This document shows, one piece after another, positions 50,939 to 61,580 of a stretch of 64,000 nt of DNA. Under the pieces are notes generated by a model. That model searched no databases and was not told the DNA's origin. It worked only from the letters and a program-made list of their open reading frames with translations. Position numbers and translations under genes: made by a program. Position 1 is the stretch's first letter; every line of letters starts with the position of its first letter. The stretch comes from Lampris incognitus (lineage: Eukaryota > Chordata > Actinopteri > Lampriformes > Lampridae): positions 35,915,327 to 35,979,326 of the forward strand of contig NC_079222.1 in the NCBI RefSeq assembly GCF_029633865.1, in the 5' to 3' direction.

Positions 50939-53053
50939 TATGTTTTCCTAATGATGTAAGTCCTACAGTGTTTATGTTTTCCTAATGATGTAAGTCATAC
51001 AGTGCTTATGTTTTCCTAATGATGTAAGTCCTACAGTGTTTATGTTTTCCTAATGATGTAAGTCGTACAGTGTTTATGTTTCCTAATGATGTAAGTCCTA
51101 CAGTGTTTCTGTTTTCCTAATGATGTAAGTCGTACAATGTTTATGTTTTCCTAATGATGTAAGTCGTACAGTGTTTATGTTTTCCTAATGATGTAAGTCG
51201 TACAGTGTTTATGTTTTCCTAATGATGTAAGTCATAGTGTTTCTGTTTTCCTAATGATGTAAGTCCTACAGTGTTTATGTTTTCCTAATGATGTAAGTCG
51301 TACAGTGTTTCTGTTTTCCTAATGATGTAAGTCGTACAGTGTTTATATTTTCCTAATGATGTAAGTCGTACAGTGTTTATGTTTTCCTAATGATGTAAGT
51401 CATACAGTGTTTATGTTTCCCTAATGATGTAAGTCCTACAGTGTTTCTGTTTTCCTAATGATGTAAGTCCTACAGTGTTTATGTTTTCCTAATGATGTAA
51501 GTCGTACAGTGTTTATGTTTCCCTAATGATGCAAGTCCTACAGTGTTTCTGTTTTCCTAATGATGTAAGTCGTACAGTGTTTATATTTTCCTAATGATGT
51601 AAGTCGTACAGTGTTTATGTTTTCCTAATGATGTAAGTCGTACAGTGTTTATGTTTTCCTAATGATGTAAGGCGTACAGTGTTTATGTTTCCTAATGATG
51701 CAAGTCGTACAGTGTTTATATTTTCCTAATGATGTAAGTCCTACAGTGTTTATGTTTTCCTAATGATGTAAGTCCTACAGTGTTTATGTTTTCCTAATGA
51801 TGTAAGTCCTACAGTGTTTATGTTTTCCTAATGATGTAAGTCCTACAGTGTTTATGTTTTCCTAATGATGTAAGTCGTACAGTGTTTATGTTTTCCTAAT
51901 GATGTAAGTCGTACAGTGTTTATGTTTTCCTAATGATGTAAGTCATAGTGTTTCTGTTTTCCTAATGATGTAAGTCGTACAGTGTTTATATTTTCCTAAT
52001 GATGTAAGTCGTACAGTGTTTATGTTTTCCTAATGATGTAAGTCATACAGTGTTTATGTTTCCCTAATGATGTAAGTCCTACAGTGTTTATGTTTTCCTA
52101 ATGATGTAAGTCGTACAGTGTTTATGTTTTCCTAATGATGTAAGTCATAGTGTTTCTGTTTTCCTAATGATGTAAGTCGTACAGTGTTTATATTTTCCTA
52201 ATGATGTAAGTCCTACAGTGTTTATGTTTTCCTAATGATGTAAGTCCTACAGTGTTTATGTTTTCCTAATGATATAAGTCCTACAGTGTTTATGTTTTCC
52301 TAATGATGTAAGTCCTACAGTGTTTATGTTTTCCTAATGATATAAGTCCTACAGTGTTTATGTTTTCCTAATGATGTAAGTCGTACAGTGTTTATATTTT
52401 CCTAACGATGTAAGTCGTAGTGTTTATGTTTTCCTAATGATGCAAGTCGTACAGTGTTTATATTTTCCTAACGATGTAAGTCGTAGTGTTTATGTTTTCC
52501 TAATGATGCAAGTCGTACAGTGTTTATGTTTTCCTAATGATGTAAGTCCTACAGTGTTTATGTTTTCCTAATGATGTAAGTCATACAGTGTTTATATTTT
52601 CCTAATGATGTAAGTAGTACAGTGTTTATGTTTTCCTAATGATGTAAGTCATACAGTGTTTATGTTTTCCTAATGATGTAAGTCGTACAGTATTTATGTT
52701 TTCCTAATGATGTAAGTCGTAGTGTTTATGTTTTCCTAATGATGTAAGTCATACAGTGTTTATGTTTTCCTAATGATGTAAGTCCTACAGTGTTTATGTT
52801 TTCCTAATGATGTAAGTCATACAGTGTTTGTATTTTCCTAATGATGTAAGTCGTACAGTGTTTATGTTTTCCTAATGATGTAAGTCGTACAGTGTTTATG
52901 TTTTCCTAATGATGTAAGTCGTACAGTGTTTATGTTTCCTAATGATGTATAAGTCCTACAGTGTTTATGTTTTCCTAATGATGTAAGTCGTAGTGTTTAT
53001 GTTTTCCTAATGATGTATAAGTCCTACAGTGTTTATGTTTTCCTAATGATGTA
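50939..53053. repeat. 34-bp minisatellite, left block (about 62 units)
   Basis: Unit of the type TGTTTTCCTAATGATGTAAG + TCGTACAGTGTTTA. Variants differ mainly at the base before TACAG (CTACAG, GTACAG, ATACAG) or lack ACA. Interrupted at 53052/53053 by a Tc1-type element. Confidence 0.96.
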
Positions 53054-53431
53054 CACTACCGTTCAAAAGTTTGGGATCACCCAAACAATTTTGTGTTTTC
53101 CATGAAAAGTCACACTTATTCACCACCATATGTTGTGAAATGAATAGAAAATAGAGTCAAGACATTGACAAGGTTAGAAATAATGATTTGTATTTGAAAT
53201 AAGATTTTTTTACATCAAACTTTGCTTTCGTCAAAGAATCCTCCATTTGCAGCAATTACAGCATTGCAGATCTTTGGCATTCTAGCTGTTAATTTGTTGA
53301 GGTAATCTGGAGAAATTGCACCCCACGCTTCCAGAAGCAGCTCCCACAAGTTGGATTGGTTGGATGGGCACTTCTTTGAGCAGATTGAGTTTCTGGAGCA
53401 TCACATTTGTGGGGTCAATTAAACGCTCAAA

Positions 53432-53719
53432 ATGGCCAGAAAAAGAGAACTTTCATCTGAAACTCGACAGTCTATTCTTGTTCTTAGAAATGAAGGCTAT
53501 TCCATGCGAGAAATTGCTAAGAAATTGAAGATTTCCTACCCCGGTGTGTACTACTCCCTTCAGAGGACAGCACAAACAGGCTCTAACCAGAGTAGAAAAA
53601 GAAGTGGGAGGCCGCGTTGCACAACTGAGCAAGAAGATAAGTACATTAGAGTCTCTAGTTTGAGAAACAGACGCCTCACAGGTCCCCAACTGGCATCTTC
53701 ATTAAATAGTACCTGTTAG
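53432..53719 (+). pseudogene. Tc1-type transposase N-terminus, left arm
   Basis: 95 codons starting MARKRELSSETRQS with the paired HTH DNA-binding region (YSMREIAKKLKIS, GVYYSLQR, GRPRCTT, RLTGPQLASSLN). The DDE catalytic domain (residues about 120-340 in the family) is missing where the palindrome turns. It could at most make a DNA-binding fragment. Confidence 0.88.
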
Positions 53720-53870
53720 AGCCTGTTTGTGCTGTCCTCTGAAGGGAGTAGTACACACCGGTGTAGGAAATCTTCAATTTCTTAGCTATTTCTCGCATGG
53801 AATAGACTTCATTTCTAAGAACAAGAATAGACTGTCGAGTTTCAGATGAAAGTTCTCTTTTTCTGGCCAT
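53676..53870 (-). pseudogene. Tc1-type transposase N-terminus, right arm (inverted)
   Basis: Same start on the minus strand, with EVYSMREIAKK and ISYTGVYY. It runs about 52 codons before crossing the palindrome centre, after which the sequence is unrelated. Confidence 0.88.
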
Positions 53871-54249
53871 TTTGAGCGTTTAATTGACCCCACAAATGTG
53901 ATGCTCCAGAAACTCAATCTGCTCAAAGAAGTGCCCATCCAACCAATCCAACTTGTGGGAGCTGCTTCTGGAAGCGTGGGGTGCAATTTCTCCAGATTAC
54001 CTCAACAAATTAACAGCTAGAATGCCAAAGGTCTGCAATGCTGTAATTGCTGCAAATGGAGGATTCTTTGACGAAAGCAAAGTTTGATGTAAAAAAAATC
54101 TTATTTCAAATACAAATCATTATTTCTAACCTTGTCAATGTCTTGACTCTATTTTCTATTCATTTCACAACATATGGTGGTGAATAAGTGTGACTTTTCA
54201 TGGAAAACACGAAATTGTTTGGGTGATCCCAAACTTTTGAACGGTAGTG

Positions 54250-55616
54250 TAAGTCGTAGTGTTTTTGTTTTCCTAATGATGTAAGTCATACAGTGTTTAT
54301 GTTCTCCTAATGATGTAAGTCGTACAGTGTTTATGTTTCCTAATGATGTAAGTCGTACAGTGTTTATGTTTTCCTAATGATGTAAGTCGTACAGTGTTTA
54401 TGTTTCCTAATGATGCAAATCGTACAGTGTTTATATTTTCCTAATGATGTAAGTCCTACAGTGTTTATGTTTTCCTAATGATGTAAGCCCTACAGTGTTT
54501 ATGTTTTCCTAATGATATAAGTCCTACAGTGTTTATGTTTTCCTAATGATGTAAGTCGTACAGTGTTTATATTTTCCTAACGATGTAAGTCGTAGTGTTT
54601 ATGTTTTCCTAATGATGCAAGTCGTACAGTGTTTATGTTTTCCTAATGATGTAAGTCGTACAGTGTTTATATTTTCCTAATGATGTAAGTCGTACAGTGT
54701 TTATGTTTTCCTAATGATGTAAGTCGTACAGTGTTTATGTTTTCCTAATGATGTAAGTCGTACAGTGTTTATGTTTTCCTAATGATTTAAGTCGTACAGT
54801 GTTTATGTTTTCCTAATGATGTAAGTCCTACAGTGTTTATATTTTCCTAATGATGTTAGTCCTACAGTGTTTATATTTTCCTAATGATGCAAGTCCTACA
54901 GTGTTTATATTTTCCTAATGATGCAAATCGTACAGTGTTTATTTTTTCCTAATGATGTAAGTCGTACAGTGTTTATGTTTTCCTAATGATGTAAGTCGTA
55001 CAGTGTTTATGTTTTCCTAATGATGTAAGTCGTACAGTGTTTATGTTTTCCTAATGATGTAAGTCGTACAGTGTTTATGTTTTCCTAATGATGCAAGTGG
55101 TACAGTGTTTATGTTTTCCTAATGATGTAAGTCGTACAGTGTTTATGTTTTCCTAATGATGTAAGTCGTACAGTGTTTATGTTTTCCTAATGATGTAAGT
55201 CGTACAGTGTTTATGTTTTCCCAATGATGTAAGTTGTACAGTGTTTATGTTTTCCTAATGATGTAAGTTGTACAGTGTTTATGTTTTCCTAATGATGTAA
55301 GTCGTACAGTGTTTATGTTTTCCTAATGATGTAAGTCATACAGTGTTTATGTTTTCCTAATGATGCAAGTGGTACAGTGTTTATGTTTTCCTAATGATGT
55401 AAGTCGTAGTGTTTATGTTTCCTAATGATGTAAGTCATACAGTGTTTATGTTTTCCTAATGATGTAAGTCATACAGTGTTTATGTTTTCCTAATGATGTA
55501 AGTTGTACAGTGTTTATGTTTTCCTAATGATGTAAGTCGTACAGTGTTTATGTTTTCCTAATGATGTAAGTCATACAGTGTTTATGTTTTCCTAATGATG
55601 TAAGTCATACAGTGTT
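54250..55616. repeat. 34-bp minisatellite, right block (about 40 units)
   Basis: Continuation of 50939-53053 on the other side of the Tc1-type insertion; the interrupted unit resumes with AAGTCGTAG. Confidence 0.96.
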
Positions 55617-55732
55617 GGTTTACAATACGTTACTGGTGCGGTGGGCGTCTGTTGATTATGTTGAACGTGCAGTATGAATGTCATCATTGGGTCAGTATGT
55701 ACTAAATCCCCACCAATGACAATTACTTTTTG

Positions 55733-56080
55733 GGGGGAATTCCCCCCCTTTTCTCCCCAATTACCGTCCCGGTCACTGCTCCACCCCCTCTGTGGAGTCG
55801 CCAGCCGCTTCTTTTCACCTGACAGTGAGACGTTTCACCAGGGGGACGTAGCGCATGGGAGGATCACGCTATTCTCCCCAGCTCCCCCTCCCTCGACTGA
55901 CCAGAGGAGGCGCTAGTGCAGCGAGCAGGACATATACCCACATCCGGCTCCCCAACCGCAGACACGGCCAGTTATGTCTGTAGGGACACCCGACCAAGCC
56001 GGAGGTAACACGGGGGATTCGAACCAGCGATCCCGTGTCGGTAGGCAACGGAATAGACCGCCACACCACCTGGACGCCCC
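55733..56080 (-). mobile_element. tRNA-derived SINE (family 2)
   Basis: On the minus strand it starts GGGGCGTCCAGGTGGTGTGG (tRNA-like head with A box), has B box GGTTCGAATCC, and ends in a GGGGAGAAAAGGGG tail. Internal deletion relative to the copy at 60.6 kb. Other copies: 57407-58240, 59600-59866, 60612-61045, 63060-63258, 63678-63745. Confidence 0.78.
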
Positions 56081-57406
56081 CAACGACACTTACTAAGGTA
56101 TAGAGGTTTGTTTTATATTGAAAACACTAATTATTTAAATGTCGATGCACGCATATTCCAAACTGTGATCGGGTTATTTGGTTGCCTGCAGAGAAATGGG
56201 TGGAAGGTACAATCACAATATTTAATAGCGTAAAGACATCTGTAGGTTGTTAACACTCGAGATTTTTTCTGCCTACGAGGTTTATAAATCAATTCATCAC
56301 CAAATTAGTAACCCCCAACCCCCCCCCCACAGGTAATTACTGTGTAGTTTATGTCACCGTGTTGGCTGTAGAAAAAAGGAAGCGTTCAGTTATCCTTCAG
56401 CCCGTGTCGTTGTCCGAGCCTGCAGACGTTTCCCTTTAAAGACGTGTTCCTGGGACTAAATAGCTGTGACACACAAAGGCCTGCTTACAGGCAGGACGGC
56501 TTAAAGACAAGATGGGGGGCGGGGGGGGAGGGTAGGAGGGGGTGACAGAGACGACGTAGGAGTTTGTGCAGCTGTTTTACCGTGATGGATCTATTATCCA
56601 GCCATTACAAGATAAATGATCGATCCCTCCCATCCTCCGCCCTACTCCTTCTGCAAAATTGAAATGAGAACAGAAAGGAGGGGCACGACGGTGGGGAGGG
56701 GGGGTACTATGATTAGGGGCTAGGTGAGATGCCCATTAATTTAAGAGAAAAGGAGGGAGGAGAGAAAGAGGGATCCGAGGGGAGGGTAGGCCAGCCCCAC
56801 AACGGGCCATCAATCAAAAAGGCGCATGTTGTCTCTGGCGTGATGACCCAGCACTCTCTGCCTCCCTGCTACCCTAATTAGAATTCATAGCAAAATAGAT
56901 GCAAGGAAACGGTTTGGACCCTTCATAATTTTATAGGAAATTTATTGTTATTAGAAGAACCATTTGCTTAGTGTGATTTTTCCATTACCGGCTTGTCACG
57001 CGGGGTAGATAATATGGCCGAGATGGAAGAGGAGGGGGAGGAGGCGCATGAACTCCGTAGATTGGGGTGTCAGTTTTGTTGATGGTGCATATAGTTTACC
57101 TTGGAGCTGCGTCTAATGGGGGAAGTTTGTGGAGAACGTGCAGCGCCGGAGAGCAGAGACGCACCTGCCCGGAGACACAGCTGACTGCAACGGCCTTGGA
57201 GACAGGAAAGACCCGGGGGAGACACACGAGGAAAACGGCACATAACCACACAGCCAGTGGAAAGCGTGCGTTAGCGTACCCCCCTGAAGGAGGGCCGTCC
57301 GTGATAGACTGCTTAAAATAGGAGCCACGTTATGCAACGAGCAGCTGTGCGTTTGCAGACCACCTGCGAAAATGATTAAACATTTTGAATTAACTTGCGT
57401 CACAAT
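56081..57406. other. Gene-free stretch with a second candidate conserved non-coding segment
   Basis: G-rich purine runs at 56510-56545 and 56690-56780. From about 56800 to 57010 there is AT-rich, repeat-poor sequence with homeobox-like motifs (CCTAATTAGAATTCATAGC, TTTATTGTTATTAG). No exon was recognised. Conservation cannot be judged from one sequence. Confidence 0.3.
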
Positions 57407-58240
57407 TGTCTCCCTTTTGCGCTCCAGTTGTACCCGGCCAATTACCCCACCCTTCCGAGCCGTCCCGGTCGCTGCTCCACCCCCCCTCTGCCGATCCGGG
57501 GAGGGCTGCAGACTACCACATGCCTCCTCCCATACGTGTGGAGTCGCCAGCCGCTTCTTTTCACCTGACAGCGCAGCCCAGTATCACGCCAAAGCGTGTA
57601 ATACACACGCCGGTCCAGACGTGTCATTGTCACGGTTTGCCTCGCTCAGGCGTGAAAAGTACACGCCTGTATGAAGGCGCCGTGCTATCTCTGATTGGCT
57701 AACCCTATCCCTAACCCTAACCTTAACCAACCTAACCAACGGAGGTAACGAGTACTAGCCAATCAGAGAATGAGTTCCCGAAAAACGGGTATGAAAAAAA
57801 AATCACGCAACCCCCCTAACCCTAACCTGCCCTCACCTCTTAATCGTCGCCCCCTGCTGGCACTGCACCTTCATACAGGCGTGTACTTTTCACGCCTGAG
57901 CGAGGCAGACCGTAACACTGACACGTTTGGACCGGCGTGTGTATTACACGCTTTGGCGTAATACCGGGTTGGACAGTGAGGAGTTTCGCCAGGGGGATGT
58001 GGCGCGTGGGAGGATCACGCTACTCCCCACCAGTCCCCCCCCGAACAGGCGCCTCGACCGACCAGAGGAGGCGCCAGTGCAACGACCAGGACACATACCC
58101 ACATCCGGCTTCCCACCCGCAGACACGATCAGTTGTGTCTGTAGGGACGCGCGTCCAAGCTAGAGGTAATAGGGGGATTCGAACCAGCGATCCCCATGTT
58201 GGTAGGCAACGGAATAGACAGACACGCTACCCGGACGCCC
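57407..58240 (-). mobile_element. tRNA-derived SINE (family 2), split by a MITE
   Basis: Left part 57407-57571 is the SINE tail and body; right part 57972-58240 is the head with B box GGTTCGAATCC on the minus strand. The 400 bp between is the MITE at 57572-57971, so the SINE is older. Confidence 0.8.
57572..57971. mobile_element. MITE with terminal inverted repeats of about 95 bp and internal telomere-like repeats
   Basis: Inserted in a SINE with a 5-bp duplication GACAG (57567-57571 and 57972-57976). Both arms contain ACGCCAAAGCGTGTAATACA, ACGCCGGTCC and AGGCGTGAAAAGTACACGCC in opposite orientation. The centre holds CCCTAACCCTAACC-type sequence at about 57708-57735 and 57815-57830. No coding capacity. 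Confidence 0.82.
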
Positions 58241-58450
58241 TCTTGGTACCTTACAAAAATATGACAACATCAGCTAGAGTACTGTCGTATGAGAGTCGAC
58301 TAATAATAATGTGTCTGAATCAGTGGACACATAAAAGGAAGTAGACAATAACAGGAAGTACTTGTGATTTAGATATTTGTCTGTCTTGGTTATTAACATT
58401 CTTTATCACGTCGGAAATACTTACGATCATAAGGTTCCTGCAGCATCACT

Positions 58451-58829
58451 ATTTTATTTTATTTTTTGGATTTTGAGATACTTCATTGAAATTCCTCTCT
58501 GCATGTGACCCATCCTAGCTGTGTAGCTAGGAGCAGCGGGAAGCCGCCGTGCAGGACCCGGGGACCACCTCCATCCAGCTCGTGTTGCCCTGCCTCGGTC
58601 AGGGGCACAGGCAGGGGTATTAACCCCAGCATGCGTGTCTTCTTGGTGGTGGGGGAAACCGGAGCGCCCGGAGAAACCCCACCGCAGGCGCGGGGAGAAC
58701 ACGCAAACGCCACACAGAGGACGACCCGGGATGACCCCCCCCCCCCAGGACTGGACAACCCCGGGGTTCGAACCCAGGACCTTCTTGCTGTGAGGCGACG
58801 GCGCTAACCCCTGCGCCACTGTGTGCCGC
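58451..58829 (-). mobile_element. tRNA-headed SINE (family 1)
   Basis: Minus strand starts GCGGCACACAGTGGCGCAGG and has B box GGTTCGAACCCC. The body matches 49047-49427, with a C run at 58736-58748. Confidence 0.75.
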
Positions 58830-59599
58830 GACCCCACTATCGCGTTGGCAGTACTCTGTAAGTACTCACTGATGGCTTGTATGACTGCATAGAGTGTAAC
58901 GACGCTACTACGTACTCGTACCCAGACTCCTGTACAGGTGATGCAGTAAATCTAACTTGAAAACACCGCCGTGAGGGCATAACGTGTTCCAGTGATTTCC
59001 TACAATTCATCTTTTTTTGAAATTTCCGAAGCTCTGTAGATGTCAAAGAAGCTAATCATCGCTTGGATTTAAGATCCACAATTGCCAATGAAACTATAGA
59101 CAACACGCGCACGCGCGCACGCGCGCGCGCACGCGCACAAAATCAATGCAGGCTCATGGCAGGGTTGATGGCTAAACGCACAGGGTTCCCAGAGGGGCCA
59201 CCAGAGGCCCGTCTGCTCTAATTGGAGATGCTGGATTCTGCTCCCTTCCCCTTCTTCTCCCCCCTCCGTTTCCCGCCGTGTCCCCACGTTAATGCGCTTT
59301 GCATATTAATACACGGCCGTGTCAGTCAGTCAGTCAGTCAGTCAGTCAGTCAGTCAGTCAGTGAGCCAGCAGGCAGTTTGGAGGGAACATGCAACAGCAA
59401 ATGGGTTTTTTCTTCTACCAGAGTTGATTCTTGGCGCCCCCGGCTGGTTCTGCCTCCCCTCTCCCTCCGTCCTCCTCTCTCATGGATGGGACATTAATTA
59501 AATTAAAATATCAGTGGTGGTAAAACCTAGCTGCACACGTTTTATTGGTGCATTTCTTGCACAGTGCTTTATGAAATTTGTTAACAAAAAAACATAAAA
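58830..59599. other. Gene-free stretch with simple repeats
   Basis: Contains an alternating purine-pyrimidine run (GCGC/GCAC) at 59105-59140 and about ten GTCA units at 59320-59361. No gene was recognised. Confidence 0.5.
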
Positions 59600-59866
59600 T
59601 GATGGGTGTCCGGGTATGCGGGTCTAATCTGTTGCCTACCAACACGCGGGCTCGCCGGTTCGAATCCCCGTGTTACCTCCGGCTTGGTTGGGCGTCCCTA
59701 CAGACACAACTGGGCGTGTCTGCGGGTGGGAAGCCGGATGTGGGTATGTGTCCTGGTCGCTGCACTAGCGCCTCCTCTGGCTAGTCGGGGTGCCTGTTCA
59801 GGGTTGGAGGGGAGAACCGGGGGGAATAGCGTGATCCTCCCACACGCTACGTCCCCCTGGTGAAGG
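59600..59866 (+). mobile_element. tRNA-derived SINE (family 2), 3' truncated
   Basis: Starts GGGTGTCCGGGTATGCGGGT with B box GGTTCGAATCC and breaks off in CTGGTGAAGG, where a family 1 SINE begins. Confidence 0.75.
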
Positions 59867-59869
59867 CAG

Positions 59870-60200
59870 GGCGGCACGGTGGCGCAGTGGTTAGTGCGGT
59901 CGCCTCACAGCGAGAAGGTCCAAGGTTCAAACCCCGTGGTTGTCCGACCTTGGGGGTCGTCCCGGGTCGTCCTCTGTGTGGAGTTTGCACGTTGTCCGCC
60001 TGGGTGCTCCGGTTTCCTCCCACAGTCTGAAGACATTTAGGTCAGGTGACTCGGGCGTATACTAAATTGTCCCTAGGTGTGTGTGTGTGTGGGCCCTGAG
60101 ATGGCGTGGTGGCCTGTCCAGGTCTCCCCACCTGCCGCCCAATGACTGCTGGGATAGGCTCCAGTATCCCGGATAAGCGGCTTGGATAATGGATGGATGC
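59870..60200 (+). mobile_element. tRNA-headed SINE (family 1), forward orientation, joined to family 2
   Basis: Begins GGGCGGCACGGTGGCGCAGT, with an exact A box TGGCGCAGTGG, B box GGTTCAAACCC, then the GGTGCTCCGGTTTCCTCCCA body and a tail ending GGATAATGGATGGATG. Confidence 0.8.
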
Positions 60201-60611
60201 ATTACAAGTGGTGTCACTGAAAACAGTACACCTACCACCGTCCGCCTTCCCCAGGAACTGACCCCCGCTTACAGGGTAGCTAGTCACTTTTATAAAGCAC
60301 TTTCATTTAGCTGTTAGCTTTCCTAAAGTAAAAACAAAAACAAACAAACAAACAAAAAACAAAAAACCTACACTTCAGTCTGAACCGTTAAACTTGACCG
60401 TTGACAGAGAGTACAGCAGTGTGACCAAAACAGCCCAGAGTGGTTTGGTAAGACAGAGACCCTCTCCAAGACCCTCTCCAAGACCCTCTCCAAGAGAGCT
60501 AGCTAACTGTAGGTGATATGTGACAACACATTATATGGCGTATTACAGATGAATGGCAATGCTAAATGCTAGCTTTCATTGACTTACAGACATAGACTAC
60601 TGTTTATTTTT
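60201..60611. other. No recognised gene
   Basis: Includes a CAAA-rich run at about 60331-60366 and three 14-15-bp repeats of AGACCCTCTCCA at 60460-60495. Nothing else. Confidence 0.5.
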
Positions 60612-61045
60612 TTAGAATTTGCCCCCCCTTTTTCTCCCAATTGTATCCGGCCAATTGCCCGACTCTTCCGAGAGCATCCCGGTCACTGCTCCGCCCCCTC
60701 TGCCGATCCGGGGAGGGCTGCAGACTACCACATGCCTCCTCCGATACATGTGGAGTCGCTTCTTTTCACCTGACAGTGAGGAGTTTCACCAGGGGGCATG
60801 TAGCGCGTGGGAGGGTCACACTATTCCCCACAGTTCCCGCTCCCCCCCTGAACAGGCGCCCCGACCAACCAGAGGAGGCGCTAGTGCAGCCACCAGGACA
60901 AGTACCTACACCCGGTTTCCCACCCGCAGAAACGGCCAATTGTGTCTGAAGGGACGCCCGACCAAGCCAGAGGTAACGGAGATTCGAACCAGCGATCCCT
61001 GTGTTGGTAGGCAACGGAATAGACCACCACGCTACCCAGACGCCA
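60612..61045 (-). mobile_element. tRNA-derived SINE (family 2), the longest copy
   Basis: Minus strand: GGCGTCTGGGTAGCGTGGTG head, B box GGTTCGAATCTCC, full body with GGATCGGCAGAGGGGGCGGA, and a GGGAGAAAAAGGGGGGG tail. This is the best reference copy in the window. Confidence 0.8.
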
Positions 61046-61239
61046 ATAGACAATTGTTTTACATTGATAATCATGTTTTTATTAGGTTGCCCCATTGTCT
61101 TCGACAAGGTGCCATGAACCTGTAGATCATAAGCATTTTGCAATCCATAAACATACTTATTTGTTTGAAATTAAAACGTGAGAGTCACTCTATATGGTGC
61201 CCATTATGATTGAACAGTTTTGTCTGCCACCTCTGGTAT

Positions 61240-61580
61240 TGCATGTTTACCCCTGTTGGCCTGGGATTTGGTCCCACCAGGAGCTTTCTCCTGAGTGTAC
61301 TTGCTCTAGCTCCTGGATCGCCACCTTGCCGTTGTGGAGAAGCTTGCGTGTACCAATGACCCCAAGAGCTATGCCCTCCGGAGCTTGGATCCTGGTAGGG
61401 TCACCCAAGGCGGATAGGTCAAGAGGGAGGTTCCAGACGAAGCATGATCTAACAAAGACCTCAACGGCGGAACTGGTGGAAGATGTCTTCAGGTCACAAT
61501 GCCAGTGAAGGTGGACGAAGGCTGCAACAGAGGGTGGTCCCCAATCATCTTGGATCTCCATGCCATTGGACTCTATCATG
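61240..61580. repeat. Interspersed-repeat-like segment
   Basis: The block beginning CTCCTGGATCGCCACCTTGC and including GGTAGGGTCACCCAAGGCGG resembles the 5' region of a fish non-LTR element, from memory of similar repeats. No protein domain is visible, so the class is uncertain. Confidence 0.35.

Larger units (their letters stand above)
53054..54249. mobile_element. Palindromic Tc1/mariner-type element (two head-to-head 5' ends)
   Basis: Ends are CACTACCGTTCAAAAGTTTG inverted, with the TA target duplication at 53052-53053 and 54250-54251. The left half reads forward to about 53717. From there to 54249 the sequence is the reverse complement of the first 530 bp of the same element. Both arms carry the start of the transposase, so there is no C-terminal half anywhere. 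The TA used belongs to the GATGTAAG of a minisatellite unit. Confidence 0.92.

Noticed and set aside
57706-57735. An interstitial telomere or chromosome-end fusion
   Set aside because: Only a few CCCTAA units lie inside a MITE with its own target duplication, so they came with the element.
59605-61125. Several 60- to 170-codon ORFs in the right-hand region
   Set aside because: They follow SINE family 1 and 2 bodies and recur in the same form in every SINE copy.
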